Below are positions 35,887 to 45,365 of a stretch of 64,000 nt of DNA, piece after piece. The translations under genes were made by a program, and so were the position numbers. Where the stretch lies: assembly GCF_030005555.1 (NCBI RefSeq), contig NZ_JASCQG010000007.1:62001-126000 (forward strand), given 5' to 3'. Under the pieces are notes generated by a model. The model searched no databases and was not told the DNA's origin. It was given only the letters and a program-made list of their open reading frames with translations. The stretch is from Empedobacter sedimenti (GTDB lineage Bacteria; Bacteroidota; Bacteroidia; Flavobacteriales; Weeksellaceae). Position 1 is the stretch's first letter. Every line of letters starts with the position of its first letter.

Positions 35887-37305
35887 ATGAAGGCAAGATT
35901 TCTAAAAAGAATACGTTTATGGAGCTGCGCGATTATTATGTCGACGTTCTCTCTAGCAAATGCCCAAGATGCAGGAAAAGGTTACGAGTTATTCGAAGCC
36001 AACTGTACTGCATGTCACCAGATTGATGGTAAGTTAATTGGGCCAGAATTACGTAATGTTGAGAAACGCGTACAAGAAGAGGCTGGACTTGGAAAAGAGT
36101 GGTTACACGCTTGGATTAAGGACAACAAAGCTTTACGCGCATCTGGAGATGCGTATGCAAACAAAATTTTCGCTGAGTACAATAACACAGAGATGTTAGC
36201 ATTCCCTAACTTATCTGATGGTGATATTGATAATATCTTAGCATATACTGCCGATCCTGATGGTGGTAAAAAGGCTTTTGATGATGCAAAAGCTGCAAAA
36301 AAGAAAGAAGCTGCTGCTGCTAAAGCTGCTGCTGCCGGAAGTGGTGGTGGAGCTGGTACGGGAGTTATCGCAGTAGGATTTGTTGTATTAGCTGCATTAT
36401 TATTGTGGATTTTGGTTCGCGTTAATGCATTAGTTAAAGCAACAGCAACAGATGATTTAAATGTATCAGATGAAAAAGCTGCTTTCTCTTTCGCTCAATT
36501 CTTCCAAAAATACCAAAAAGTTGGTGGAGTTTTAATCGCTGTATTAGCATTCTTCGCATTGTACAATGTGTACTGGGGATTAATGGGAATTGGTGTTGAT
36601 AAAGGTTACGAGCCAGAACAACCAATCTATTTCTCTCACAAAGTTCACGCAGGTGTACAAGGTATCGATTGTCAATACTGTCACAGCTCTGCTAAATACG
36701 GTAAAGTGTCAGGTATTCCTTCACCAAATGTGTGTATGAACTGTCACAAAACAATCAAAGAATACAAAGGAGATTATTTCGAAGAAGAACTAATCACTTC
36801 TGGTAAATTTGCTGATGAAGAAGCTGTTAAAAACTTCTATACAGGTGAAATCCAGAAAATGTATAAAGCAATCGGTTGGAATCCAGAAACGAATAAATAC
36901 GATGGTCCACAAAAACCAATCGAATGGGTTCGCATTCACAATATGCCAGATTTCGTTTTCTTTAGCCACGCACAACACGTTGTAGCTGGAGAGAAAGCAA
37001 TCAAAAAAGCAATTAAAGACGGTACTATTCCAAATTCTAAAGAATTAAACATTGGTTCAGGAGAACAAGTTTGTTTCGCATGTCACGGACGTGTTGATGA
37101 AATGAACGAAGTTAAAATGGCGAATGATTTCACAATGGGATGGTGTATTGAGTGTCACAGAACTACTGAGGTAGATATGGACAACGAGTATAACAAAGAA
37201 TATTACGCAGAACTACACGAGAAACTGAAAAAACAGTACGGTGACGCAACGAAGATTACAGTTGATGCTATCGGAGGTTTAGAGTGTGGTAAATGTCATT
37301 ATTAA
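35887..37305 (+). CDS. actA: Alternative complex III multiheme cytochrome ActA with N-terminal cytochrome c domain
   Basis: 472 residues. The signal ends LANAQ, then a monoheme cytochrome domain carries Cys40-x-x-Cys43-His44 (NCTACHQ). An Ala/Lys/Gly-rich linker, two membrane helices (about 157-180 and 212-236) and a multiheme domain follow, with CQYCH, CMNCH, CFACH, CIECH and CGKCH. That makes six heme c sites, one more than the pentaheme ActA core. It passes electrons from the ActB/C module to cytochrome c or an oxidase on the periplasmic side. First gene of the act operon, 22 bp before actB. Confidence 0.93.
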   Translation: MKARFLKRIRLWSCAIIMSTFSLANAQDAGKGYELFEANCTACHQIDGKLIGPELRNVEKRVQEEAGLGKEWLHAWIKDNKALRASGDAYANKIFAEYNNTEMLAFPNLSDGDIDNILAYTADPDGGKKAFDDAKAAKKKEAAAAKAAAAGSGGGAGTGVIAVGFVVLAALLLWILVRVNALVKATATDDLNVSDEKAAFSFAQFFQKYQKVGGVLIAVLAFFALYNVYWGLMGIGVDKGYEPEQPIYFSHKVHAGVQGIDCQYCHSSAKYGKVSGIPSPNVCMNCHKTIKEYKGDYFEEELITSGKFADEEAVKNFYTGEIQKMYKAIGWNPETNKYDGPQKPIEWVRIHNMPDFVFFSHAQHVVAGEKAIKKAIKDGTIPNSKELNIGSGEQVCFACHGRVDEMNEVKMANDFTMGWCIECHRTTEVDMDNEYNKEYYAELHEKLKKQYGDATKITVDAIGGLECGKCHY

Positions 37306-37327
37306 TATAAAAAAGAGAGGAGTATAA

Positions 37328-40300
37328 ATGGCTTCGAAGAAAAATTACTGGAAAAGTTTTGAGGAGTTAACTGACAATACGTTAAACGAAAAGTTAACTA
37401 CCAATGAATTTGCAGAAGAAATTCCTGTAGACAATTTCTTAGGGAATGATAACGCCATGGAGAACAGTCAAACTTCACGTCGTGACTTTTTGAAGATTTT
37501 AGGTTTCAGTACAGCTGCCGTTACTTTAGCAGCTTGTGAAGCTCCAATCGTAAAATCTGTTCCTTATGTAGTTAAACCAGAAAATATTATGCCTGGTGTT
37601 CCTACATATTACGCATCTACTGTATTTGATGGGTATGACTATGCTAACGTATTAGTACGTACAAGAGAAGGTCGTCCTATCCGTATAGATGCAAATAAAG
37701 GCGCTAATTATTTTGGTTCTACAAATGCTCGTGTTCAAGCATCTGTATTATCATTATACGATTCTGATAAAATAAAATCACCATTAACTAATGATGGTGG
37801 TAAGTTCAAAGCAACAACATGGAAAGAACTTGATGCAAGAGTGACTAAAGCTTTAGCATCAGTTGGAGGAAAGAAAGTAGTTATTTTAACTCCATCTTTA
37901 CCTTCTCCAACAACTAAAAAGTTGATTGCTGAATTTGCAACAAAATATCCTACAACGCAACACGTAGTATTTGATGCTGTTTCTTATTCAAACGCATTAG
38001 ACGCTGCGCAAGAAGTGTACGGAAAAAGAGAATTACCATTTTACGATCTTAAGAATGCTGAATTAGTTGTTTCTTTCAACGCAGATTTCTTAGGAGATTA
38101 TAATGGTGGTGGAATGGAAGGTGATTATGGTGTTGCTCGTAAACCAGGAGCAAACATGATGCGTCACATCCAAGTAGAATCTGTTTTATCTTTAACAGGT
38201 GCTAATGCAGATACACGTTATCCTTTAAAACCAACTGATACTGAAAAAGTATTGGCTGAAGTTTATAATCAATTAGCAGGTATTAGTAAAGCTACTTCTA
38301 AAGAAGCAATTGCTATTGCAACTGAATTAGATGCAAAGAAATCTAAAGCTGTAGTCATGGCTGATGGTTCAAAAGAAGCATTCGCTCTTTCTTATGCGAT
38401 TAACCAATTATTAGGTTCTGCTGCAATTACTGGTAAAGCTGTATTATTAAAAGAGTCTAACGACGCTACATTCAAACAATTTGTTGCTGAAGCTAAAGCT
38501 GGACAAGTTGGTGTTTTATTAAACTTCCAAACAAATCCAATCTATAGTGCTAAAGACACAAAAGATGTTGAAGCTGCTTTCAAAAATATCGGACTTAAAG
38601 TTGGTTTAGTAGAAAAATTAGACGAAACTGCATCAGTTATGGACGTTATCGCTCCAGTAACTCACGGTTTAGAGTCTTGGAATGATTTCAACCCATTAAC
38701 AGGTGTTTATTCATTACAACAACCAACAATCGCACGTATTTTTGATTCTCGTCAATTTCAAGATTCATTAATCGCTTGGTTAACAGGACAAACTAAAGTT
38801 GTAGAAGTAGAAGATCCTAATGATCCAATTATGGTGATGGCTGTTTCTGCTACAAGACAAAAAGTTTCTCCATTCTACTTATATGTAAAACAAAACTGGG
38901 AAACTGCTATTTTACCTAAGTTAGGTGTAGATTTCAACAAAGCATTATACAATGGTTATAATGAATCAGCTGAAACATCTGCATTTACTGCTAACACAGG
39001 TGTTGCTGCTGCCGCTGCTACTAAATTAGCTGCTGGTAAAGCATCACAATGGGAAATTCAATTCTATTCTAAAGCTGGTTTAGGAGATGGTACACAAGCA
39101 AACAATCCTTGGTTACAAGAATTACCAGACCCAATTACGCGTAACTCTTGGGATAACTATTTAACAGTTAATCCAAATGATGCTGAAAAATTAGGAATCA
39201 AAATTCAAGATAACTACAACGTTACAAACGGAAGAATGCAATTTGACGGTGAGTATGTAAACTTAACTGTTAATGGAGTAGTTTTAGAAAACGTTCCAGT
39301 ATTCATTCAACCAGGTCAAGCAATCGGAACTGTAGGTTTAGCCTTTGGTTACGGTCGTACAAAAGCTGGTAAAGTTGCAAACAATGTAGGGGTTAACGCT
39401 TTCGCATTATACAATGGTAATGTAGGAGCTACTAATGCTAAGATTGAAAAATCTTCTCGTACAGATAAGCACGAATTTGCTAACATGCAACAACAACCAA
39501 CATTGATGGGACGTTATGAAATTGCAAGAGAAGTTTCTTTAGCAGATTTCATCAACACAGATCGTCAAGAATGGAATCCAGTTGCTAAAATGCCAACTTG
39601 GAGAGGAGATTCTCCAGTAGGAGAGGTTGACTTATGGGCTAGTTTTGATCGTTCTACAGGACCTCACTTCAATTTAACAATTGATATGAACTCTTGTACA
39701 GGATGTGGAGCGTGTGTGATTGCTTGTCAAGCAGAAAACAACGTACCAACTGTAGGTAAAGAGCAAATGCGTATGTCAAGAGATATGTATTGGTTAAGAA
39801 TTGACCGTTACTACTCTGATGTAACTTACCAAGATAAAGACGGAAAATTAACTCAAAAAGTCGCTTTAGAATCTGATCCAGATAATGAGCCACAACAATA
39901 CACACGTTTAATTAAACCAGAGGCTGAAAATCCAGACGTGATTTTCCAACCATTAATGTGTCAACACTGTAACCACGCTCCTTGTGAGACTGTGTGTCCA
40001 GTAGGTGCAACATCTCATGGTCGTCAAGGTCAAAACATGATGGCTTATAACCGTTGTGTTGGTACACGTTACTGTGCAAATAACTGTCCTTACAAAGTAC
40101 GTCGTTTCAACTGGTTTAACTGGGCGAATAATGACAAATACGACTTCCACATGAACAATGATTTAGGTCGTATGGTACTTAACCCAGACGTTGTTGTACG
40201 TACAAGAGGTGTAATTGAGAAATGTTCATTCTGTATCCAACAAACTCAAGCTGTAATCTTGAAAGCGAAAAAAGAAAACAGAGTCGTTAAAGACGATGAA

Positions 40301-40492
40301 TTCTTGAATGCTGCTGCTTGTGCTGCTGCTTGTGGAACAGGTGCGATGAAATTTGGTGATATCAATGATGATAAATCAGAAGTAAGAAAAGTATCGAAAG
40401 ATAAACGTTCTTATGTTTTATTAGAAGAAATTGGTACTAAACCAAATGTTATCTATCAAGTAAAAGTTAGAAACAGAAAAGAACAAGCTTAA
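37328..40492 (+). CDS. actB: Alternative complex III iron-sulfur/molybdopterin-like subunit ActB
   Basis: 1054 residues. About 50 cytosolic residues precede a Tat-type signal (TSRRDFLKILGFS) with a lipobox-like LAACEAP, the extended form typical of Bacteroidota ActB. The molybdopterin-oxidoreductase-like part (to about 750) is followed by a ferredoxin part with CTGCGACVIACQ, CQHCNHAPCETVCPVGA, CANNCPYKVRRFN and CSFCIQQT clusters. It houses the 3Fe-4S/4Fe-4S chain of the quinol oxidoreductase. Second gene of the operon, 34 bp before actC. Confidence 0.93.
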   Translation: MASKKNYWKSFEELTDNTLNEKLTTNEFAEEIPVDNFLGNDNAMENSQTSRRDFLKILGFSTAAVTLAACEAPIVKSVPYVVKPENIMPGVPTYYASTVFDGYDYANVLVRTREGRPIRIDANKGANYFGSTNARVQASVLSLYDSDKIKSPLTNDGGKFKATTWKELDARVTKALASVGGKKVVILTPSLPSPTTKKLIAEFATKYPTTQHVVFDAVSYSNALDAAQEVYGKRELPFYDLKNAELVVSFNADFLGDYNGGGMEGDYGVARKPGANMMRHIQVESVLSLTGANADTRYPLKPTDTEKVLAEVYNQLAGISKATSKEAIAIATELDAKKSKAVVMADGSKEAFALSYAINQLLGSAAITGKAVLLKESNDATFKQFVAEAKAGQVGVLLNFQTNPIYSAKDTKDVEAAFKNIGLKVGLVEKLDETASVMDVIAPVTHGLESWNDFNPLTGVYSLQQPTIARIFDSRQFQDSLIAWLTGQTKVVEVEDPNDPIMVMAVSATRQKVSPFYLYVKQNWETAILPKLGVDFNKALYNGYNESAETSAFTANTGVAAAAATKLAAGKASQWEIQFYSKAGLGDGTQANNPWLQELPDPITRNSWDNYLTVNPNDAEKLGIKIQDNYNVTNGRMQFDGEYVNLTVNGVVLENVPVFIQPGQAIGTVGLAFGYGRTKAGKVANNVGVNAFALYNGNVGATNAKIEKSSRTDKHEFANMQQQPTLMGRYEIAREVSLADFINTDRQEWNPVAKMPTWRGDSPVGEVDLWASFDRSTGPHFNLTIDMNSCTGCGACVIACQAENNVPTVGKEQMRMSRDMYWLRIDRYYSDVTYQDKDGKLTQKVALESDPDNEPQQYTRLIKPEAENPDVIFQPLMCQHCNHAPCETVCPVGATSHGRQGQNMMAYNRCVGTRYCANNCPYKVRRFNWFNWANNDKYDFHMNNDLGRMVLNPDVVVRTRGVIEKCSFCIQQTQAVILKAKKENRVVKDDEFLNAAACAAACGTGAMKFGDINDDKSEVRKVSKDKRSYVLLEEIGTKPNVIYQVKVRNRKEQA

Positions 40493-40526
40493 TTTAATTA
40501 GTAAAGAATCAATAAGGTAAACAAAT

Positions 40527-41930
40527 ATGTCACATTACGAATCACAGGTAAGAGAACCCCTTATTTTAGGACATAAAACCTACCACGATATCACAGAAGA
40601 CATTGCACGTCCGATTGAGACGCCAGCAAGTAAACTGTGGTGGATATGTTTCAGTATTGCAATGGTTGCTTTCGTTTTTGGAGTAGGAGCTATTGCATAT
40701 ACAGTAGGAACAGGTATTGGTGTTTGGGGATTGAATAGAACGATTAACTGGGGATGGGATATCACCAACTTCGTTTGGTGGGTAGGTATCGGTCACGCTG
40801 GTACATTAATCTCAGCCGTTTTATTATTATTCCGTCAAAAATGGAGAATGTCGGTTAACCGTTCTGCGGAAGCTATGACTATCTTCGCCGTTGTACAGGC
40901 AGCGTTATTCCCTGTAATTCACATGGGTCGTCCATGGTTAATGTATTGGGTATTCCCAATTCCTAACCAATTTGGATCTTTATGGCCTAACTTTAACTCA
41001 CCATTATTATGGGACGTATTTGCGATTTCTACGTATTTCTCTGTATCAACAGTTTTCTGGTTGATGGGATTAATTCCTGACTTCGCTATGGTACGTGACC
41101 GTGCAACAAAACCATTCGCTAAAAAAATCTACGGAATTTTAGCTTTCGGATGGGGTGGTGGAGCTAAACACTGGCAACGTTTCGAAGAATTATCTTTGGT
41201 ATTAGCTGGTTTATGTACACCGTTAGTATTCTCGGTACACACAATTGTATCTTTCGATTTCGCGACATCTGTTATTAAAGGATGGCACTCGACAGTATAT
41301 CCTCCATATTTCGTTGCCGGAGCAATTTTCTCTGGTTTCGCAATGGTACAAACATTATTAAGTGTAATGCGTAAAGTTTTACATTACGAAGATTATATTA
41401 CTCGTAAACACATCGAGTATATGAATATCGTAATCGTTGTAACTGGTGGTATGGTAGCAGTAGCTTACTTAACAGAGTTATGGATTGCATGGTATTCTGG
41501 ATCTCGTTATGAAGATTTTACATACTTCTCTCCAGGTGCTGCAACAGGACCTTATTGGTGGGCATTCTGGGCGTTAATTATCTGTAACGTTTTAGTACCA
41601 GGATTACTATGGATTCGTCCAATCAGAAGAAACTTCTTCTGGACTTTTGTTATCTCTATCGTAGTTAACATTGGTATGTGGTTTGAGCGTTTTGATATTA
41701 TCGTTATCAACTTATCTCGCGATTACTTACCATCGAGCTGGACAATGTTTATGCCTTCATGGGTAGACGTAGGTATCTTCTTAGGTACTATGGGATTCTT
41801 CTCTGTGTTATACTTATTGTACGCACGTACATTCCCAGTAATTTCACAGTCTGAATTAAAAACTATTTTGAAATCATCAGGCGAAAGCTATAAAAAACAT
41901 CATACTGAAGATGAGCATCACGAACACTAA
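40527..41930 (+). CDS. actC: Alternative complex III quinone-binding membrane subunit ActC (NrfD-like)
   Basis: 467 residues with about ten membrane helices of the NrfD/PsrC family. Typical motifs include WWVGIGHAGTLISAVLLL, FPVIHMGRPWLMYWVFPIPN and HTIVSFDFATSVIKGWHSTV. It binds menaquinol at the periplasmic face and hands electrons to ActB. The C-terminus is His-rich (KKHHTEDEHHEH). Its last 20 bp overlap the start of actD, indicating coupled translation. Confidence 0.93.
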   Translation: MSHYESQVREPLILGHKTYHDITEDIARPIETPASKLWWICFSIAMVAFVFGVGAIAYTVGTGIGVWGLNRTINWGWDITNFVWWVGIGHAGTLISAVLLLFRQKWRMSVNRSAEAMTIFAVVQAALFPVIHMGRPWLMYWVFPIPNQFGSLWPNFNSPLLWDVFAISTYFSVSTVFWLMGLIPDFAMVRDRATKPFAKKIYGILAFGWGGGAKHWQRFEELSLVLAGLCTPLVFSVHTIVSFDFATSVIKGWHSTVYPPYFVAGAIFSGFAMVQTLLSVMRKVLHYEDYITRKHIEYMNIVIVVTGGMVAVAYLTELWIAWYSGSRYEDFTYFSPGAATGPYWWAFWALIICNVLVPGLLWIRPIRRNFFWTFVISIVVNIGMWFERFDIIVINLSRDYLPSSWTMFMPSWVDVGIFLGTMGFFSVLYLLYARTFPVISQSELKTILKSSGESYKKHHTEDEHHEH

Positions 41931-42480
41931 AATCGTTTATGGTCTTTACGGAGACGACGATGATTTATTAAAAGCAGTAAAATCTATTCGTAAACAAGGT
42001 ATTACAATAGATGAAGTATATACACCCTTCCCTGTACACGGATTAGATAAAGCATTAGGATTAAAGAAAACTCGTATTTCTGACCTAGCATTCTTTTACG
42101 GTGCATTTGGTACAACATTAGCATCATTGATGACATGGTTTATTATGAACCATGACTGGGCTCAGGATATTGGTGGTAAACCATCTTTCTCTTGGGGGCA
42201 AAATATGCCAGCTTTCGTTCCTATTATGTTCGAGTTGACAGTATTTTGTGCAGCGCACTTTATGACATTAACTTACTTAGTACGTAACAAAATGTATCCT
42301 GGTGCAAAAGCTAAAAACCCAGATCCTCGTACAACAGATGATAAATTCTTAATTGAAATTAAAACATCTGATGTAGAGAAAATCAAAAATGTATTTGTAG
42401 AAACTGGTGCTGAAGAAGTAACTGTAAAAGGTGATGTTGTAGTAGAACCAAGTGTTAACAATTTAGTACAAGAAGCATAA
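41911..42480 (+). CDS. actD: Alternative complex III subunit ActD (DUF3341)
   Basis: 189 residues of DUF3341/ActD. The N-terminal soluble segment (YGLYGDDDDLLKAVKSIRKQ, DEVYTPFPVHGLDKALGLKK) is family-typical. It is followed by two membrane helices and a short cytosolic tail ending in a Val-rich stretch. It is a structural subunit of the complex without cofactors. It begins inside the actC end (20-bp overlap) and its stop overlaps the actE start (ATAATG). Confidence 0.92.
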   Translation: MSITNTKIVYGLYGDDDDLLKAVKSIRKQGITIDEVYTPFPVHGLDKALGLKKTRISDLAFFYGAFGTTLASLMTWFIMNHDWAQDIGGKPSFSWGQNMPAFVPIMFELTVFCAAHFMTLTYLVRNKMYPGAKAKNPDPRTTDDKFLIEIKTSDVEKIKNVFVETGAEEVTVKGDVVVEPSVNNLVQEA

Positions 42481-43163
42481 TGAAAAAGATCGCACTATTT
42501 ATAGGATTAGGAAGTATTTTAATTACTTCTTGTTCTGATAAGAAACGTCATCCAAGTATCGTTTATATGCCAGATATGTATTATCCGACAGCTTACGATC
42601 CTTATGAAAAGGCTACTTTTGGTTATCCTCATGACGAAGAAAACTCTGAAGTTCCAGTAATGAGTAAAAATCATAATATGTCTGCATTAGAATCTGTAGA
42701 AGGAGCTGTTGCAAGAACGGATGGTGATATTTTACCTTGGACTTTCAAAAATAATAACGCTGGTTACGCACAAGCAAAAGCTGTAACTACTTCTCCTCTT
42801 AACGCAGCTAATAAAGCGGCAGATTTAGAAAGAGGTAAAGTAATGTATGGTCAAAACTGTGCCGTTTGTCACGGAGACGCTGGTGATGGACAAGGATCTA
42901 TTGTAAAATCTAAAGCTTATTCTGGTGTTCCAAATTATAGCGAAAGAGATGTTACTGTAGGATCAGTTTATCATGTAATTATGTATGGAAAAAATGCGAT
43001 GGGTTCTTACGCATCTCAATTGACTCCTGCAGACCGTTGGAGAGTTGCTGAATATGTAATGAGTTTGAAAGGTGGTTCAACAGCTGCTGCTACTCCTGCT
43101 CCTGCTGGAGAGGTTACAGCTGAAGCTAAACCTGCAACTGAAGAAAAAGCAACTAATAAATAA
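42480..43163 (+). CDS. actE: Alternative complex III monoheme cytochrome c lipoprotein ActE
   Basis: 227 residues. The lipobox is ITSC (Cys18). The cytochrome c domain lies at about 110-200 with heme site CAVCH and distal Met in YGKNAMGSYAS. The Ala/Pro/Thr-rich tail (AAATPAPAGEVTAEAKPATE) is flexible. It is lipid-anchored on the periplasmic side and relays electrons from ActA. It overlaps the actD stop by one base and precedes actF by 18 bp. Confidence 0.92.
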   Translation: MKKIALFIGLGSILITSCSDKKRHPSIVYMPDMYYPTAYDPYEKATFGYPHDEENSEVPVMSKNHNMSALESVEGAVARTDGDILPWTFKNNNAGYAQAKAVTTSPLNAANKAADLERGKVMYGQNCAVCHGDAGDGQGSIVKSKAYSGVPNYSERDVTVGSVYHVIMYGKNAMGSYASQLTPADRWRVAEYVMSLKGGSTAAATPAPAGEVTAEAKPATEEKATNK

Positions 43164-43181
43164 TAAAATAAGTTAATTATT

Positions 43182-44519
43182 ATGCAATATACATTTTCCC
43201 CAAGATTAAAAAATGCATCGCTTATCCTTGCTGTGATAGGTGTTGTACTTTACGGGATAGGATTTTTCTTACATCAACAAGATGTTGCTAATTCAACTGA
43301 ATATATTAACGGTTTGATTGAAGCTCATCCAACACAATTTTTTGGAGAGTACATTTCAGATTCTTATGCATCTATGAATACAGATCATGCTGGACACATG
43401 GAGCATTTGACAAATTTATTGAAAAACAGACCTTGGGCTGCTTTCTATGTACCAGCTTATTTAGCATTTGGTATTGCGGCTTCTGCGCTATTTTTCTTAT
43501 GTATTCAATTCGTAGCAAACGCTGGTTGGTCTATGGTAGTATCTCGTGTTATGGAGGCTATCGCATCATTTTTACCAGTTGGTTCTGCTCTTGTTGGTAT
43601 CATCGTTTTAGGATCTTATTTTCACATGAATCACTTATTCCACTGGATGGATGCTAGTTTGATTGATACAAAAAGTGCTAATTATGATATTTACATGGCA
43701 AACAAAGCTCAACTTTGGTTAAGCCCTAACTTCTGGTTAGTACGTTGTGTTATTTACTTAGTAGTATTATCTTTAATGTTACCTGTAATTAAAAACGCAA
43801 CACGTAAATTAGACGAGACAAACGGAGATTTAAAAGTATATGCTCAATTATACAAAAAATCTGTAATCTACTTAGTAATTTTTGCATTATGTTCTGCAGC
43901 ATTTGCTTGGGATTTCGTGATGTCTTTAGATCCACACTGGTTCTCTTCATTATTTATGTGGTACGGAATGGTTTCATACTTAGTTTCTGCGGTTTCTATT
44001 ATGGCAATTATTTCTATCTACTTAAAAAGAAAGAACGCTTTACCGTTATTTAATGATAACCACTTACATGATTTAACAAAATACATGTTCGGTTTCTCAT
44101 TATTATGGTCTTACTTATGGTTCTGTCAATTCATGTTACAATGGTATGCTAACATTCCTGAGGAAGCTCAATACTTCCAACAACGTATGGCACAATACCC
44201 ATTATATTTCTGGATGTTAGTGATCAATTTAGTAGCTCCATTCTTGATTTTAATTTCATCAAGTATGAAACGTCGTTACCAAATCGTTTTCGTGATGGGA
44301 TTCGTTATCATTTTTGGACACTATTGGGATTTCTACAACCAAATTATGCCAGCAGCTGTAGGTCCATTCCACAACTTTGGTTTAATGGAAATTGGAGCAT
44401 TAGTTGGAATCGGAGGAATCTTTACATTCGTAGTTATGAATGCAGTTTCTAAATTAAACTTAGAAGCAAAAGGTCACCCTTACTTCCACGAATCAAAAAT
44501 TTATGAATATCCTTTCTAA
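43182..44519 (+). CDS. actF: Alternative complex III membrane subunit ActF
   Basis: 445 residues with about ten membrane helices, the second NrfD-like quinone-site subunit and a relative of ActC without its redox partners. Visible are WAFAWDFVMSLDPHWFSSLF-like (AFAWDFVMSLDPHWFSSLF) and FWMLVINLVAPFLILISSSM, both typical of ActF. It completes actABCDEF; the terminator at 44542-44573 closes the operon. The codon use of the act genes is visibly more biased than their neighbours, as expected for abundant proteins. Confidence 0.92.
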   Translation: MQYTFSPRLKNASLILAVIGVVLYGIGFFLHQQDVANSTEYINGLIEAHPTQFFGEYISDSYASMNTDHAGHMEHLTNLLKNRPWAAFYVPAYLAFGIAASALFFLCIQFVANAGWSMVVSRVMEAIASFLPVGSALVGIIVLGSYFHMNHLFHWMDASLIDTKSANYDIYMANKAQLWLSPNFWLVRCVIYLVVLSLMLPVIKNATRKLDETNGDLKVYAQLYKKSVIYLVIFALCSAAFAWDFVMSLDPHWFSSLFMWYGMVSYLVSAVSIMAIISIYLKRKNALPLFNDNHLHDLTKYMFGFSLLWSYLWFCQFMLQWYANIPEEAQYFQQRMAQYPLYFWMLVINLVAPFLILISSSMKRRYQIVFVMGFVIIFGHYWDFYNQIMPAAVGPFHNFGLMEIGALVGIGGIFTFVVMNAVSKLNLEAKGHPYFHESKIYEYPF

Positions 44520-44541
44520 TCAGAAAGATGATTATAAAACT

Positions 44542-44577
44542 AAAAAGCTCGATACATTTGTATCGAGCTTTTTTTAT
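44542..44577. terminator. Bidirectional terminator after actF
   Basis: Long perfect stem AAAAAGCTCGATACA / TGTATCGAGCTTTTT with a tight loop, followed by T. It lies between convergent genes. Confidence 0.9.
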
Positions 44578-44593
44578 TTTCAGAGTTATAGTA

Positions 44594-44902
44594 CTATTCT
44601 ATTGTTCGTCTTTTAATTTCTAATTGAATTAAAAAGTGATCAACTTCATCATCTGTACCTAGATTTCCAACTACATATACGCCTTTATCTCCGTTTATGT
44701 TATTCACTATTCCGTATACAGAAGATTCGTCATCAGGATTAGAATCACCTTCGTAGCGGTAGATATAAGTAATATCAAAATTAGTAGAATCTTGCTTTAT
44801 TTGATCTTTCTCAATGTTGTAATCAATTGTGTAACCTAATTCTTTTAATTCAGCCAGAGCTAGAGAAGCTGATTTGTATCGATACTGTATTTTTTCTTTC
44901 AT
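44594..44902 (-). CDS. Small conserved protein, paralogue of the gene at 34552
   Basis: 102 residues from ATG 44900-44902 (MKEKIQYRYKSASLALAELK), chosen because it aligns with the start of the paralogue at 34552; ten extra residues are possible upstream. The shared core is YIYRYEGDSNPDDESSVYGI followed by DKGVYVVGNLG. No signal, membrane helix or catalytic motif is visible. Neither copy sits in an operon, so context gives no function. Confidence 0.75.
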   Translation of the reverse strand: MKEKIQYRYKSASLALAELKELGYTIDYNIEKDQIKQDSTNFDITYIYRYEGDSNPDDESSVYGIVNNINGDKGVYVVGNLGTDDEVDHFLIQLEIKRRTIE

Positions 44903-45008
44903 AATGTAGAGTTTGTAGTTGTAAAACCTCAAATATTATTCCAATAAGTTTATTAAATACTTAATTAATTTCTTTTTGGTAAGGTTATTGTCTTAGTAAG
45001 TATAAGAA

Positions 45009-45299
45009 ATGATGAAAGATATGAAAACAGTATTTAGAAAATTTAATTTGGTTTTGGTATTTGGTTTAGCTGCTTTATTTTTAGTTTCATGTGATGGTAC
45101 GACAACAATTTATGGAATAGAGCATAGTAACCATAAGAAAGGTAAATATAAAAAGTATCCGAAATATGATGTACGATACGAAGATCATAGAAGTTTACCT
45201 CCAGGACAACATAAGAAAATACACGGTGATAAATCAGCCAAAAAATATGCTCCAGGACAACAAAACAAATATTATAAAAAAGGAAAAAAACATCATTAA
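45009..45299 (+). CDS. Small basic lipoprotein
   Basis: 96 residues with signal and lipobox LVSC (Cys28). Met5 is an alternative start. The mature part is Lys/His/Tyr-rich and carries two related motifs, LPPGQHKKIHGDKSAKK and YAPGQQNKYYKKG, ending KKHH. Small Bacteroidota lipoproteins with such PPGQ.KK repeats are sometimes labelled quinol oxidase subunit 4 in databases. Nothing here supports an oxidase subunit. It is a surface or periplasmic lipoprotein of unknown role. A terminator follows. Confidence 0.75.
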   Translation: MMKDMKTVFRKFNLVLVFGLAALFLVSCDGTTTIYGIEHSNHKKGKYKKYPKYDVRYEDHRSLPPGQHKKIHGDKSAKKYAPGQQNKYYKKGKKHH

Positions 45300-45315
45300 T
45301 ATGATGACGAATAAA

Positions 45316-45346
45316 AAAGGATTGAACATTGTTCAATCCTTTTTCT
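45316..45346 (+). terminator. Terminator after the small lipoprotein
   Basis: Perfect 12-bp stem AAAGGATTGAAC / GTTCAATCCTTT, three-base loop ATT, then T-rich. Confidence 0.85.
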
Positions 45347-45365
45347 TTAATATCTAAAAATGCAA

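Noticed and set aside
45043-45336. 97-codon minus-strand frame over the small lipoprotein gene
   Set aside because: The plus strand has a clear lipobox and is followed by a terminator; the minus frame is Tyr/His/Phe-rich noise.
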